From an uncultured Paracoccaceae bacterium (GTDB lineage: Bacteria > Pseudomonadota > Alphaproteobacteria > Rhodobacterales > Rhodobacteraceae), in NCBI GenBank assembly GCA_937927885.1, contig CALEZJ010000253.1, positions 1 to 9,707 on the forward strand: DNA of 9,707 bases, given 5' to 3'. The translations under genes and the position numbers were made by a program. Below are positions 1 through 6,813 of this stretch, one piece after another. The notes beneath the pieces were generated by a model. That model was not told the origin of the DNA. It searched no databases and saw only the letters and a program-made list of their open reading frames with translations. Positions within the stretch are counted from its first letter, which is position 1, and each line of letters starts with the position of its first letter.

Positions 1-136
1 GGGTGGCACCGGCACCGCAAGGCAGAGGCGATGGCCTCGGCCAAGGCACCCGGTTGGCACGTCCGCTCCAACGTCCCGGCGGGGCGGGGGACGGGCCTTG
101 CAAGGCCCGTGACGCGCGCTCCAACGCGCGTCCTCC
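1..136. repeat. Inverted-repeat-rich region downstream of rarA
   Basis: No gene is supported here. The stretch holds several inverted repeats. One is an 8-bp perfect stem (111-118 with 125-132, loop 119-124) starting 4 bases after the rarA stop. Next is a perfect 20-bp palindrome at 91-110 (ACGGGCCTTGCAAGGCCCGT). A weaker hairpin lies at 21-42 (arms 21-29 and 34-42, one mismatch, loop GATG). On the minus strand these could fold at the 3' end of the tldD-rarA message, as a processing or stabilising structure or an intrinsic terminator. No T-run follows, so classical termination is not shown. The octamer GCTCCAAC occurs twice, at 65-72 and 118-125. Confidence 0.5.
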
Positions 137-1447
137 TCACCCGGCCGGTCCGCCGCGCCGAGCCCTCAGCCTGGCGAAATACTCGACCCGCTTTTTCAGC
201 TCGCGCTCGAACCCGCGTTCGGGGGGCAGGTACAGCACCGGGCGTTTGAGACCATCGGGAAAATAGTTCTGCCCGCTGAAACCATCCTCGGCATCGTGGT
301 CATATTGATACCCGGCGCCGTAGCCCTGTTCCTCCATCAGCCGCGTGGGGGCGTTCAGGATATGGGCGGGGGGCATCGCGCTGCCGGTCTTGCGCGCCAG
401 ATCGCGCGCGGCCTTGTAGGCCACATAGACCGCGTTCGATTTGGGGGCGAGTGCCAGATAGACCACCGCCTGCGCCAGCGCCAGTTCCCCCTCGGGCGAA
501 CCCAGCCGTTCATAGGTGTTCCAGGCATCGAGGCACGCGGCCTGCGCCTGCGGGTCGGCGAGGCCGATGTCCTCGACCGCCATGCGCGTCAGGCGTCGGG
601 CCAGAAAGCGGGGGTCCTCGCCCCCTTCCAGCATCCGCGCGAACCAGTAGAGGGCGGCGTCCGGGTCTGACCCGCGCACCGATTTGTGCAGGGCGGAAAT
701 CAGGTTGTAATGTTCGTCGCCGGATTTGTCATACTTGGCCGCGCGGCGCATCAGGCGTTTGGCCAGCGCCTCGCGGTCGAGCTTGCCGGGGGTTTTCCAC
801 GCCATCACCTGCTCGATCAGATTGAGCAGCGCCCGCCCGTCGCCATCCGCCATTTCCAGCAGCGCATCGCGCGCCTCGGCGGTCAGCGGCAGGGCGCGCT
901 GCAACTCATGCTCGGCGCGTTCGGCCAGCCGCTCCAGATCAGCCAGCGAAAGCCGGGTCAGCACGATCACCTGCGCGCGGCTCAGCAGCGCGGCGTTCAG
1001 TTCGAACGAGGGGTTTTCCGTCGTCGCCCCCACCAGCAGGATGGTGCCATCCTCCATATGCGGCAGGAATCCGTCCTGCTGCGCCTTGTTGAACCGGTGG
1101 ATTTCATCGACGAACAGAAGTGTCCCTCGCCCCTGCCCTCGCCGCAGTTTCGCGGCCTCGAACACCTTGCGCAAATCCTGGACGCCGGTGAAGATCGCGC
1201 TGATCTGCACGAAATGCAGGTTGGTCTGATGCGCCAGCAGCCGCGCGATGGTGGTCTTGCCCACCCCGGGCGGCCCCCACAGGATCAAGGACGACAGCGC
1301 CCCCGCCGCCAGCATGGCACCCAAGGGGCCGTCCGGGCCCAGAACGGCCTCTTGCCCGATCACCTGATCCAGCGCCTGCGGGCGCAGCCGGTCGGCCAGC
1401 GGGCGCGGGCCTTGGGGCGCAGGATCGGTGTCGAAAAGGTCGGCCAT
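137..1447 (-). CDS. rarA: Replication-associated recombination protein A (RarA/MgsA), AAA+ ATPase
   Basis: RarA is a cytoplasmic clamp-loader-like AAA+ ATPase that acts at stalled replication forks and interacts with SSB. The 436-residue product shows Walker A GPPGVGKT at about 58-65, a Walker B/DEIHRFN block at 114-120, the sensor-1 segment GATTENPSF at 140-148, and an SRA motif near 156 carrying the arginine-finger region. The C-terminal half, from about residue 240 (YDKSGDEHYN...), is the RarA/MgsA tetramerisation region. Length is close to E. coli RarA (about 447). I chose the ATG at 1447, which gives an N-terminus MADLFD that I recall in relatives. This ATG is one base after the tldD stop, so translation is probably coupled. 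A GTG at 1462 would add five residues and overlap tldD; neither start has a good Shine-Dalgarno sequence. No truncation or frameshift is seen. Confidence 0.95.
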   Translation of the reverse strand: MADLFDTDPAPQGPRPLADRLRPQALDQVIGQEAVLGPDGPLGAMLAAGALSSLILWGPPGVGKTTIARLLAHQTNLHFVQISAIFTGVQDLRKVFEAAKLRRGQGRGTLLFVDEIHRFNKAQQDGFLPHMEDGTILLVGATTENPSFELNAALLSRAQVIVLTRLSLADLERLAERAEHELQRALPLTAEARDALLEMADGDGRALLNLIEQVMAWKTPGKLDREALAKRLMRRAAKYDKSGDEHYNLISALHKSVRGSDPDAALYWFARMLEGGEDPRFLARRLTRMAVEDIGLADPQAQAACLDAWNTYERLGSPEGELALAQAVVYLALAPKSNAVYVAYKAARDLARKTGSAMPPAHILNAPTRLMEEQGYGAGYQYDHDAEDGFSGQNYFPDGLKRPVLYLPPERGFERELKKRVEYFARLRARRGGPAG

Positions 1448-1448
1448 C

Positions 1449-2891
1449 TCAGGCAACGCCACCCACGGTGAGGCCGCCGATCAGGAGGCTGGGCTGGCCC
1501 ACCCCCACCGGCACCCATTGCCCGGCCTTGCCGCAATTGCCGATGCCCGGGTCCAGCGCCATGTCATTGCCGATGCCGCGAATGGCTTTCAGCGAGGTCG
1601 GGCCGTCACCGATCAGCGTGGCCCCGGTGACAGGTTCCCCCACCACGCCATTCCTGACGCGATACGCCTCGGTGCAGGAGAACACGAACTTGCCCGAGGT
1701 GATATCCACCTGCCCACCGCCAAAGCCCACGGCCCAGATGCCGTCCTTCAGCCCCGCGACCAGCGAGGCCGGGTCATCGCCGCCGCCCAGCATGTAGGTG
1801 TTGGTCATGCGCGGCATCGGGGCATGGGCATAGGATTCGCGCCGTCCGTTGCCGGTGGCCGCCACGCCCATCAGCCGCGCGTTCTGGCGGTCCTGCATGT
1901 AGCCGACCAGAATGCCATCCTCGATCAACACGTTCCTGCCCGAAGGCGTGCCTTCGTCATCCACGGTGATCGACCCGCGCCGGTCCGGGATCGTGCCGTC
2001 ATCGAGCACCGTCACCCCGGGCGCCGCCACCCGCTGTCCCATCAGCCCGGCAAAGGCCGAGGTGCCCTTGCGGTTGAAATCGCCCTCCAGCCCGTGGCCG
2101 ACGGCCTCGTGCAGCAGGATGCCGGGCCAGCCGGGGCCCAGAACCACATCCATCGCGCCAGCGGGTGCGGGGCGGGCGTCGAGGTTGACCAGCGCCACGC
2201 GCAGCGCCTCGCGCGCCACCGATTGCCAGTGCGCGGGCTGCATCAACCCGTCCAGCCCGGTGCGCCCGCCGCCGCCGTAATGCCCAGACTCGCGCCGACC
2301 GTCCTGTTCGACGATCACCGCGATGGAGAGCCGCGTCATCGGGCGGATGTCGGTGGTCAGCCCGCCTTCGGGGCGCAGGATCGCCACCTCCTGCAGGCTG
2401 GCCGCGAGGGAGGCCGTGACCTGCACCACCCGCCTGTCCAGCCCGCGCAGGAAATCGTCGATGGCGCGCAGGGTCTCGATCTTGGCGGCGAAACTGGCGC
2501 CGGCGATGGGGTCGAAATCGCCGTAGAGGTGCCGGTTGGTGCCCTGCGGCGCCTCGGCCAGCACCCCGCCCCCCGCACCGACCGCCAGCCGCGCGGTAGC
2601 GGCGGCGCGGCGCAGCGCCTGTTCGCTGATCTCGGTCGAATGGGCATAGCCTGCGACATCACCGCGCACCGCCCGCAGGCCGAATCCCTCGGCCGCGTCA
2701 TAGCCCGCCGAACGGATGCGCCCATCGTCGAGCACGAGTGATTCGGAGCGGCGCCGTTCGAGGAAGATTTCCCCGTCATCCGCCCCTGCCACCGCTTCCC
2801 GCAGCACCTTCAGCGCCGCGTCGCGGTCCAGACGCGTCCCGAACGGGTCGAAACGCGGGCTCAGGGCAGGGATCGGGGCAGTCGAGGTCAT
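1449..2891 (-). CDS. tldD: TldD metalloprotease subunit (TldD/PmbA family)
   Basis: TldD pairs with TldE/PmbA as a cytoplasmic zinc protease that degrades unfolded peptides. It is known from microcin B17 maturation and CcdA turnover in E. coli. The 480-residue product has the expected family length. The zinc motif HEAVGH is at 261-266, followed by GLEGDFNRKG. Near the C-terminus GNCGKAGQ places a cysteine at about 453, matching the third zinc ligand described for this family. I chose the ATG at 2891 because AAAGGA sits 5 bases before it. An upstream ATG at 2936 would add 15 residues, but these would be read through the palindrome at 2923-2936 and look unlike a TldD N-terminus. It is divergent from ctaC and leads directly into rarA. 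The partner pmbA/tldE is not in the window. Confidence 0.95.
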   Translation of the reverse strand: MTSTAPIPALSPRFDPFGTRLDRDAALKVLREAVAGADDGEIFLERRRSESLVLDDGRIRSAGYDAAEGFGLRAVRGDVAGYAHSTEISEQALRRAAATARLAVGAGGGVLAEAPQGTNRHLYGDFDPIAGASFAAKIETLRAIDDFLRGLDRRVVQVTASLAASLQEVAILRPEGGLTTDIRPMTRLSIAVIVEQDGRRESGHYGGGGRTGLDGLMQPAHWQSVAREALRVALVNLDARPAPAGAMDVVLGPGWPGILLHEAVGHGLEGDFNRKGTSAFAGLMGQRVAAPGVTVLDDGTIPDRRGSITVDDEGTPSGRNVLIEDGILVGYMQDRQNARLMGVAATGNGRRESYAHAPMPRMTNTYMLGGGDDPASLVAGLKDGIWAVGFGGGQVDITSGKFVFSCTEAYRVRNGVVGEPVTGATLIGDGPTSLKAIRGIGNDMALDPGIGNCGKAGQWVPVGVGQPSLLIGGLTVGGVA

Positions 2892-2922
2892 CATCGTCCT
2901 TTCGCGGCAGCGCAGCATGTCC

Positions 2923-2936
2923 TTGACGCAGATCAA
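2923..2936. promoter_or_regulatory. FNR/FixK-type binding palindrome
   Basis: The sequence TTGACGCAGATCAA fits the FNR-family consensus TTGAT-N4-ATCAA with one deviation, and reads TTGATCTGCGTCAA on the other strand. In Rhodobacter-group bacteria such boxes are bound by FnrL or related CRP/FNR regulators that control respiratory genes by oxygen. The box lies 31 bases before the tldD start. Its centre is about 63-67 bases upstream of the transcription start predicted for ctaC. It could therefore act on either gene. Whether it activates or represses cannot be read from the sequence. Confidence 0.6.
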
Positions 2937-2960
2937 ATGGCGGCAACCTGACGCATTGGT

Positions 2961-2989
2961 TTGGCTTGTTCTGGCGATGCTAATATGAT
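2961..2989 (+). promoter_or_regulatory. Candidate sigma-70 promoter for ctaC
   Basis: TTGGCT (2961-2966) and TATGAT (2984-2989) are separated by 17 bases in the only AT-rich patch of this intergenic region. Transcription would start near 2996, leaving an untranslated leader of about 90 bases before ctaC. An overlapping alternative -10, TAATAT at 2981-2986, is possible with TTGGTT at 2956-2961 (19-base spacer). The assignment is by eye. Confidence 0.5.
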
Positions 2990-3085
2990 TTTAGGTGGAA
3001 GGGAAACCGCCCGTCTCAGGTCAGCCTGCGCAAAGGTGCGGATCAATACGACGGTCGAATGGCCGCGCAAAAACGGGAACGCAAG

Positions 3086-4063
3086 ATGTATCTTTTCAAG
3101 GACCTCACCCGTCTGCCTGCCGTGATGGGCACGGCCATCCTGTCGCTTGCCAGCGCCCCGGCGCTGGCGCAGTCGGTGCCCTTCATCGGCGAGCCGGTGC
3201 CGCAGGGGATCGCGTTGCAGCCGGCCGCGACATCGCTCGCCACCGAGATCCACTGGATCGACAACATGCTGAACGTGATCATCGCCGCGATCACGATCTT
3301 TGTCTGTGCGCTGCTTTTGTGGGTGATCCTGCGCTATAACCGTCGGGCCAATCCGGTGCCGTCGCGCTTCACCCACAACTCGCCGCTGGAAGTGGCGTGG
3401 ACGGTCCTGCCGATCTTCATCCTGATCGCCATCGGCTCGTTCACCGTGCCGGCGCTGTTCCGCCAGCAGATCATGCCGGTGGCCGATGTGACCATCAAGG
3501 TGACCGGCTATCAGTGGTACTGGGGCTATGAATATGTCGACCACGAGGTCGAGTTCTCCAGCTACCTCCTGCAGCGCGACGAACTGGCCGCCGCCGGATA
3601 TGAGGACCGCCACTATCTGCTGGCCACCGACACCCAGGTCGTCGTGCCCGTGGGCCGCAACGTGGTGATGCAGGTGACCGGTGCCGACGTGATCCACTCC
3701 TGGGCGATGCCTGCCTTTGGCGTGAAGCAGGACGGCGTGCCGGGGCGCCTCGCGCAGCTCTGGTTCAACGTCGACGAACCGGGGATCTACTTCGGCCAGT
3801 GCTCGGAACTGTGCGGTCAGGGCCATGCCTACATGCCCATCGTGGTGCGCGCCGTGCCCGAGGCCGAATATGCGCTGTGGCTGGCCGAACAGGGTGGCAC
3901 CAACCTGGCCGCGGCGCCGGGCTATGTCGAACCGGTGGTCGCGGTTGCCGCCGTGACCGAGGAAGCGCCCGCCGCCGAAGCGCCCGCCGAGGAAGCCCCG
4001 GCAGAGGCACCGGCGGCGGAAACGCCAGCGGCCGAGGCCCCTGCCCCCGCTGCCGGGAACTGA
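3086..4063 (+). CDS. ctaC: Cytochrome c oxidase subunit II (CoxB/CtaC)
   Basis: This is subunit II of an aa3-type oxidase. It takes electrons from cytochrome c through its periplasmic binuclear CuA centre and passes them to subunit I. From the start at 3086 the protein has 325 residues. A signal peptide ends at about ALA|Q (28/29). Two membrane spans lie at about 60-82 and 103-126, followed by the periplasmic cupredoxin domain with the aromatic YQWYWGYEY segment near 142-150. All CuA ligands are present: H204 (DVIHSW), then C239, E241, C243, H247 and M250 in GQCSELCGQGHAYMP. After about residue 290 there is an unusual Ala/Pro/Glu tail. I prefer 3086 because GGGAA lies 6 bases upstream; an in-frame ATG at 3059 adds nine residues and has no visible ribosome site. 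It is the first gene of the oxidase cluster, probably under the promoter at 2961-2989. Confidence 0.96.
   Translation: MYLFKDLTRLPAVMGTAILSLASAPALAQSVPFIGEPVPQGIALQPAATSLATEIHWIDNMLNVIIAAITIFVCALLLWVILRYNRRANPVPSRFTHNSPLEVAWTVLPIFILIAIGSFTVPALFRQQIMPVADVTIKVTGYQWYWGYEYVDHEVEFSSYLLQRDELAAAGYEDRHYLLATDTQVVVPVGRNVVMQVTGADVIHSWAMPAFGVKQDGVPGRLAQLWFNVDEPGIYFGQCSELCGQGHAYMPIVVRAVPEAEYALWLAEQGGTNLAAAPGYVEPVVAVAAVTEEAPAAEAPAEEAPAEAPAAETPAAEAPAPAAGN
3959..4054 (+). repeat. Low-complexity Ala/Pro/Glu-coding repeat at the 3' end of ctaC
   Basis: About 32 codons read as imperfect repeats of the type AEAP, EEAP, AETP at the C-terminus of subunit II. The DNA has degenerate GCCGAGG/GCGCCCGCC units that could vary in copy number by slippage. 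The encoded tail follows the folded CuA domain and would lie in the periplasm, unless it is removed; C-terminal processing of subunit II is known in Paracoccus and Rhodobacter. Its function here is unknown. Confidence 0.6.
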
Positions 4064-4072
4064 TCCCTCGAA

Positions 4073-4100
4073 CCGCCGCGCGTCGCCTGACGTGCGGCGG
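4073..4100 (+). terminator. Strong hairpin between ctaC and ctaB
   Basis: Arms CCGCCGCGCGTC (4073-4084) and GACGTGCGGCGG (4089-4100) pair over 12 positions with one G-U, around a 4-base loop GCCT. The hairpin begins 9 bases after the ctaC stop. The following sequence ATTTCCTGCCTTTCC is pyrimidine-rich but has no long U-run. It may be a leaky terminator or an RNA 3'-end stabiliser that keeps ctaC mRNA in excess over the downstream assembly genes. Confidence 0.45.
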
Positions 4101-4130
4101 ATTTCCTGCCTTTCCTGACCCGAGCTTCCG

Positions 4131-5090
4131 ATGACCGACACACGCGCTGACCTTGCAGGACAACCCGGAACCGGCGACGCCGGTTTTGGCGATTATGTCC
4201 AGTTGCTGAAACCGCGCGTGATGTCGCTGGTGGTGTTCACGGCACTGGTCGGCCTTCTGGTGGCCCCCGTCCGCCTGCATCCGATCGAATCGCTGGCGGC
4301 AATCATCTTCATCGCGCTGGGGGCCGGGGCCTCGGGCGCGCTGAACATGTGGTGGGATGCCGACATCGACGCCGTCATGCGCCGCACCGCAAAGCGTCCC
4401 GTGCCCGCCGGTGCCATCCAGCCCGGCGAGGCGCTGGGGCTGGGCATGGGGCTGTCGGGTATCTCGGTGGTGATGCTGGCGCTGGCGACGATCCTGCTGG
4501 CCGCCGCGCTCTTGGCCTTCACCATCTTCTTTTACGCCGTCGTCTACACGATGTGGCTGAAGCGCGCGACGCCGCAGAACATCGTCATCGGCGGCGCGGC
4601 GGGGGCCTTTCCCCCGATGATCGGCTGGGTCGCCGCGACCGGCTCGATCAGCCTCGAATCGGTGCTGATGTTCGCGCTGATCTTCATGTGGACGCCGCCG
4701 CATTTCTGGGCGCTGGCGCTGTTCATGAACGACGATTATTCGAAGGCCCGCGTGCCCATGCTGACCGTGACCCACGGGCGCAAGGTGACGCGCGCGCATA
4801 TCCTGGCCTATACGGTCGCGCTGGTGCCGGTGGCGCTGGGTGTTGCCTTCACCTCGATCGGCGGGCCGGTGTATCTGGCGGTGTCGCTGGTGCTGAACGC
4901 GCTGTTCCTGCGCGGCGCCTGGCGCATCTGGCGCCGCCCGGACTCGGTCGCCGGAGCCGACAAGTACATGGTCGAGAAAAGCTTTTTCGCCCTGTCGCTG
5001 GCCTGGCTGTTCCTGCATTTCGCCGCCATCCTGTTCGAGGCCACGCCGCTGGCCTCCTGGCTGGCCGGTGCGCTGGGTTGGGGGTTCTGA
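4131..5090 (+). CDS. ctaB: Heme O synthase (protoheme IX farnesyltransferase)
   Basis: CtaB transfers a farnesyl group to heme b to give heme O, which heme A synthase (CtaA, not in the window) turns into heme A. It is an integral inner-membrane UbiA-family prenyltransferase. The 319-residue product has the usual length. The first Asp-rich motif, NMWWDADID (72-80) followed by AVMRRTAKRPV, binds the Mg-diphosphate. The second conserved loop is NDDYSKARVPML (200-211). About eight or nine hydrophobic spans are visible. QLLKPRV near 24-30 is the typical entry to the first helix. The start at 4131 gives a normal hydrophilic N-terminus but has no clear Shine-Dalgarno sequence. The stop is one base before the ATG of the small gene that follows, so those two are probably co-translated. 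Confidence 0.96.
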   Translation: MTDTRADLAGQPGTGDAGFGDYVQLLKPRVMSLVVFTALVGLLVAPVRLHPIESLAAIIFIALGAGASGALNMWWDADIDAVMRRTAKRPVPAGAIQPGEALGLGMGLSGISVVMLALATILLAAALLAFTIFFYAVVYTMWLKRATPQNIVIGGAAGAFPPMIGWVAATGSISLESVLMFALIFMWTPPHFWALALFMNDDYSKARVPMLTVTHGRKVTRAHILAYTVALVPVALGVAFTSIGGPVYLAVSLVLNALFLRGAWRIWRRPDSVAGADKYMVEKSFFALSLAWLFLHFAAILFEATPLASWLAGALGWGF

Positions 5091-5091
5091 C

Positions 5092-5295
5092 ATGGCATTG
5101 AGCCGCGAGCACGAGCTTCACACCCGCCGCCGGGGCCGCAATCTGGGTCTGGGGCTGGTCCTGCTGGCCTTTGTCGCGCTGGTGTTTGGCCTGACCATCG
5201 CCAAGGTGCAGGGCGGCGGCCAGTTGCAGGGATTTGACCACACCTATCAGCCCGAGCTGGACCCGGCGACCCGCGTCGAAAGGCCCGCGCCATGA
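5092..5295 (+). CDS. Small single-span membrane protein of the oxidase assembly cluster
   Basis: A 67-residue protein with a basic N-terminus (HTRRRGRN, about 10-17), one hydrophobic helix at about 18-37, and a short polar tail containing GFDHTYQPEL. The positive-inside rule predicts an N-in, C-out inner-membrane protein. The ATG at 5092 lies one base after the ctaB stop, with GGGGG about 6 bases upstream. The last four bases, ATGA, overlap the start of ctaG. Rhodobacter-group genomes carry a similar small protein at this spot, sometimes labelled cytochrome c oxidase assembly protein. It resembles in position and topology, but not clearly in sequence, the CoxF proteins of rhizobia. Its biochemical role is not known to me; context suggests help for heme or copper insertion. 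Confidence 0.85.
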   Translation: MALSREHELHTRRRGRNLGLGLVLLAFVALVFGLTIAKVQGGGQLQGFDHTYQPELDPATRVERPAP

Positions 5296-5861
5296 CCGGC
5301 TGGTGGCGCGGCCTCGACGGCAGATATCGCACGGCGACGGGCACCGTGGCCGTGGTGGCGGTGATGGCCAGCCTGGGCTGGGCAGCCGTTCCTCTCTATG
5401 ACCTCTTCTGCCGGGTGACCGGGTTCGGCGGCACCACGCAGGTTGGCACCGGCCCGTCCGACCTGATCCTGGACCGCACGATCACCGTGCGCTTCGACGC
5501 CTCGCGCGAGCGCGGATTCCCCTGGGAATTCCGCCCGGTCGAGCGCAGCCACACCCTGCGCATCGGCGAGACGGGGATCGCCTTTTACGAGGCCTACAAC
5601 CCGACCGATGTGCCGGTCGCGGGAAGCGCCAGCTATAACGTGACGCCCTACGAGGCCGGATCGCATTTCATCAAGATTGCCTGCTTCTGCTTCGAGATGC
5701 AGGTGCTGCAACCCGGTGAACGGGTGCTGATGCCGGTGACCTTCTATGTCGACCCCTCGCTGGTCGACGACCCCGAGGCGCGCAACGTCCACACGATCAC
5801 GCTGTCCTATACCTTCCACCCTGCCGCGCTGCCCGCAGCGGCCGCGGCGGTGACCAACTGA
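5292..5861 (+). CDS. ctaG: Cytochrome c oxidase assembly protein CtaG/Cox11 (copper chaperone for CuB)
   Basis: Cox11/CtaG is a membrane-anchored periplasmic copper protein needed to form the CuB site of oxidase subunit I. The 189-residue product has one N-terminal membrane span (about 15-34), then YDLFC with C40 and a beta-rich domain. The hallmark CFCF is at 131-134, so C131 and C133 are the copper thiolates. PLYDLFCRVTGFGGTTQ and the C-terminal TITLSYTFH are typical of the family. The start ATG at 5292 overlaps the stop of the preceding small gene (ATGA), and GAAAGG lies upstream; translational coupling is likely. The alanine-rich C-terminus (about 178-186) is unremarkable. Confidence 0.96.
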   Translation: MTGWWRGLDGRYRTATGTVAVVAVMASLGWAAVPLYDLFCRVTGFGGTTQVGTGPSDLILDRTITVRFDASRERGFPWEFRPVERSHTLRIGETGIAFYEAYNPTDVPVAGSASYNVTPYEAGSHFIKIACFCFEMQVLQPGERVLMPVTFYVDPSLVDDPEARNVHTITLSYTFHPAALPAAAAAVTN

Positions 5862-5866
5862 CGACG

Positions 5867-5891
5867 GGGTGCCCGGCCGCGCCGGGCGCCC
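5867..5891 (+). terminator. Hairpin between ctaG and ctaE
   Basis: Arms GGGTGCCCGGC (5867-5877) and GCCGGGCGCCC (5881-5891) pair over 11 positions with one U-G, around the 3-base loop CGC. The hairpin begins 5 bases after the ctaG stop and is followed by CGACGAACAA, so there is no U-run. It may shield an RNA end or weaken read-through from the assembly genes into subunit III. The remaining 54 bases before ctaE show no convincing promoter. Confidence 0.4.
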
Positions 5892-5945
5892 GACGAACAA
5901 GGCCGCAGCAAGCGGCGAGAAACGGGAATACCTGAGGGAACGAAC

Positions 5946-6746
5946 ATGGCTCATGCTAAGAACCACGACTATCACGTCCTTCCGCCGTCGATCTGGCCGT
6001 TCATCGGCGCGGTTTCGGCCTTTGCCATGCTGGTCGGGGCCATCCTGTGGATGCACGACATGGGCCCCTGGCTGTTCCTGGCCGGGCTGATCGGCGTGCT
6101 CTATGTGATGTATGCTTGGTGGTCGGACGTCATCACCGAAAGCCATTCGGGCGACCATACGCCGGTGGTGGTGATCGGCCTGCGCTATGGCTTCATCCTG
6201 TTCATCATCTCCGAGGTGATGTTCTTTGCCGCCTGGTTCTGGAGCTTCTTCAAGCATGCCATGTACCCGATGGGGCCGCAGTCGCCCGCCATCGACGGCG
6301 TCTGGCCGCCGGTTGGCGTGACCACCTTCGACCCCTGGCACCTGCCGCTGATCAACACGCTGATCCTGCTCTTGTCGGGCTGCGCCGCGACCTGGGCGCA
6401 CCACGCGCTGGTGCACGAGAACAACCGCAAGGACATCAAGACCGGCCTGATCATCGCCGTGGTGCTGGGCGCGATCTTTACCGTGTTGCAGGCCTATGAA
6501 TACACCCATGCGGGCTTCGGCTTTGCCGGGAACATCTATGGCGCGAACTTCTTCATGGCGACCGGGTTCCACGGGTTCCATGTGATCATCGGGACGATCT
6601 TCCTGTTCGTCTGCTACCTGCGCGCCCGCGCCGGACATTTCAGCCCCGAGCGTCATGTCGGCTTCGAAGCCGCGGCCTGGTACTGGCATTTCGTCGACGT
6701 GGTCTGGCTGTTCCTCTTTGCGGCGGTCTACGTCTGGGGCCAGTAA
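5946..6746 (+). CDS. ctaE: Cytochrome c oxidase subunit III (CoxC/CtaE)
   Basis: Subunit III is a core integral membrane subunit that stabilises subunit I and supports sustained proton uptake. The 266-residue product has seven predicted helices. The conserved helix-3 glutamate, equivalent to the DCCD-reactive residue of bovine subunit III, is E90 in [12 protein letters not shown]. Other signatures are [12 protein letters not shown] (149-160), [13 protein letters not shown] (207-219) and [11 protein letters not shown] (248-258). The N-terminus [18 protein letters not shown] is typical of alphaproteobacterial CtaE. GAGGGAA about 5 bases upstream of the ATG supports the start. Unlike the genes before it, it is set off by 84 bases with a hairpin, and another hairpin group follows it. 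Confidence 0.97.
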   Translation: MAHAKNHDYHVLPPSIWPFIGAVSAFAMLVGAILWMHDMGPWLFLAGLIGVLYVMYAWWSDVITESHSGDHTPVVVIGLRYGFILFIISEVMFFAAWFWSFFKHAMYPMGPQSPAIDGVWPPVGVTTFDPWHLPLINTLILLLSGCAATWAHHALVHENNRKDIKTGLIIAVVLGAIFTVLQAYEYTHAGFGFAGNIYGANFFMATGFHGFHVIIGTIFLFVCYLRARAGHFSPERHVGFEAAAWYWHFVDVVWLFLFAAVYVWGQ

Positions 6747-6777
6747 GCGGGATCGACTCTCTCGTCGACACGGGATG

Positions 6778-6813
6778 CGGGGGGCAGGCTGCCCCCCGTC
6801 GCCGTTCCGGCGA
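6778..6813 (+). terminator. Tandem hairpins after ctaE
   Basis: The first stem pairs CGGGGGGC (6778-6785) with GCCCCCCG (6791-6798) around AGGCT. The second, directly adjacent, pairs TCGCCG (6799-6804) with CGGCGA (6808-6813) around TTC. Both are perfect. They lie about 30 bases after the ctaE stop. There is no U-run, but the stability suggests a transcript end or mRNA-protecting structure for subunit III. They form the left part of a repeat-like element that continues to about 6853. Confidence 0.5.

Noticed and set aside
3..266. Plus-strand open frames over the left edge
   Set aside because: They run into the antisense of rarA, show low-complexity Arg/Pro/Ala composition, and cover the inverted repeats.
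2892..2936. N-terminal extension of TldD from an ATG at 2936
   Set aside because: It would be encoded through the regulatory palindrome, has no ribosome site, and does not resemble TldD N-termini. The ATG at 2891 has AAAGGA upstream.
3071..3079. AAACGGGAA before ctaC is repeated before ctaE (5920-5928)
   Set aside because: Only nine bases match and the distances to the two starts differ (6 and 17 bases), so a shared control site is not supported.
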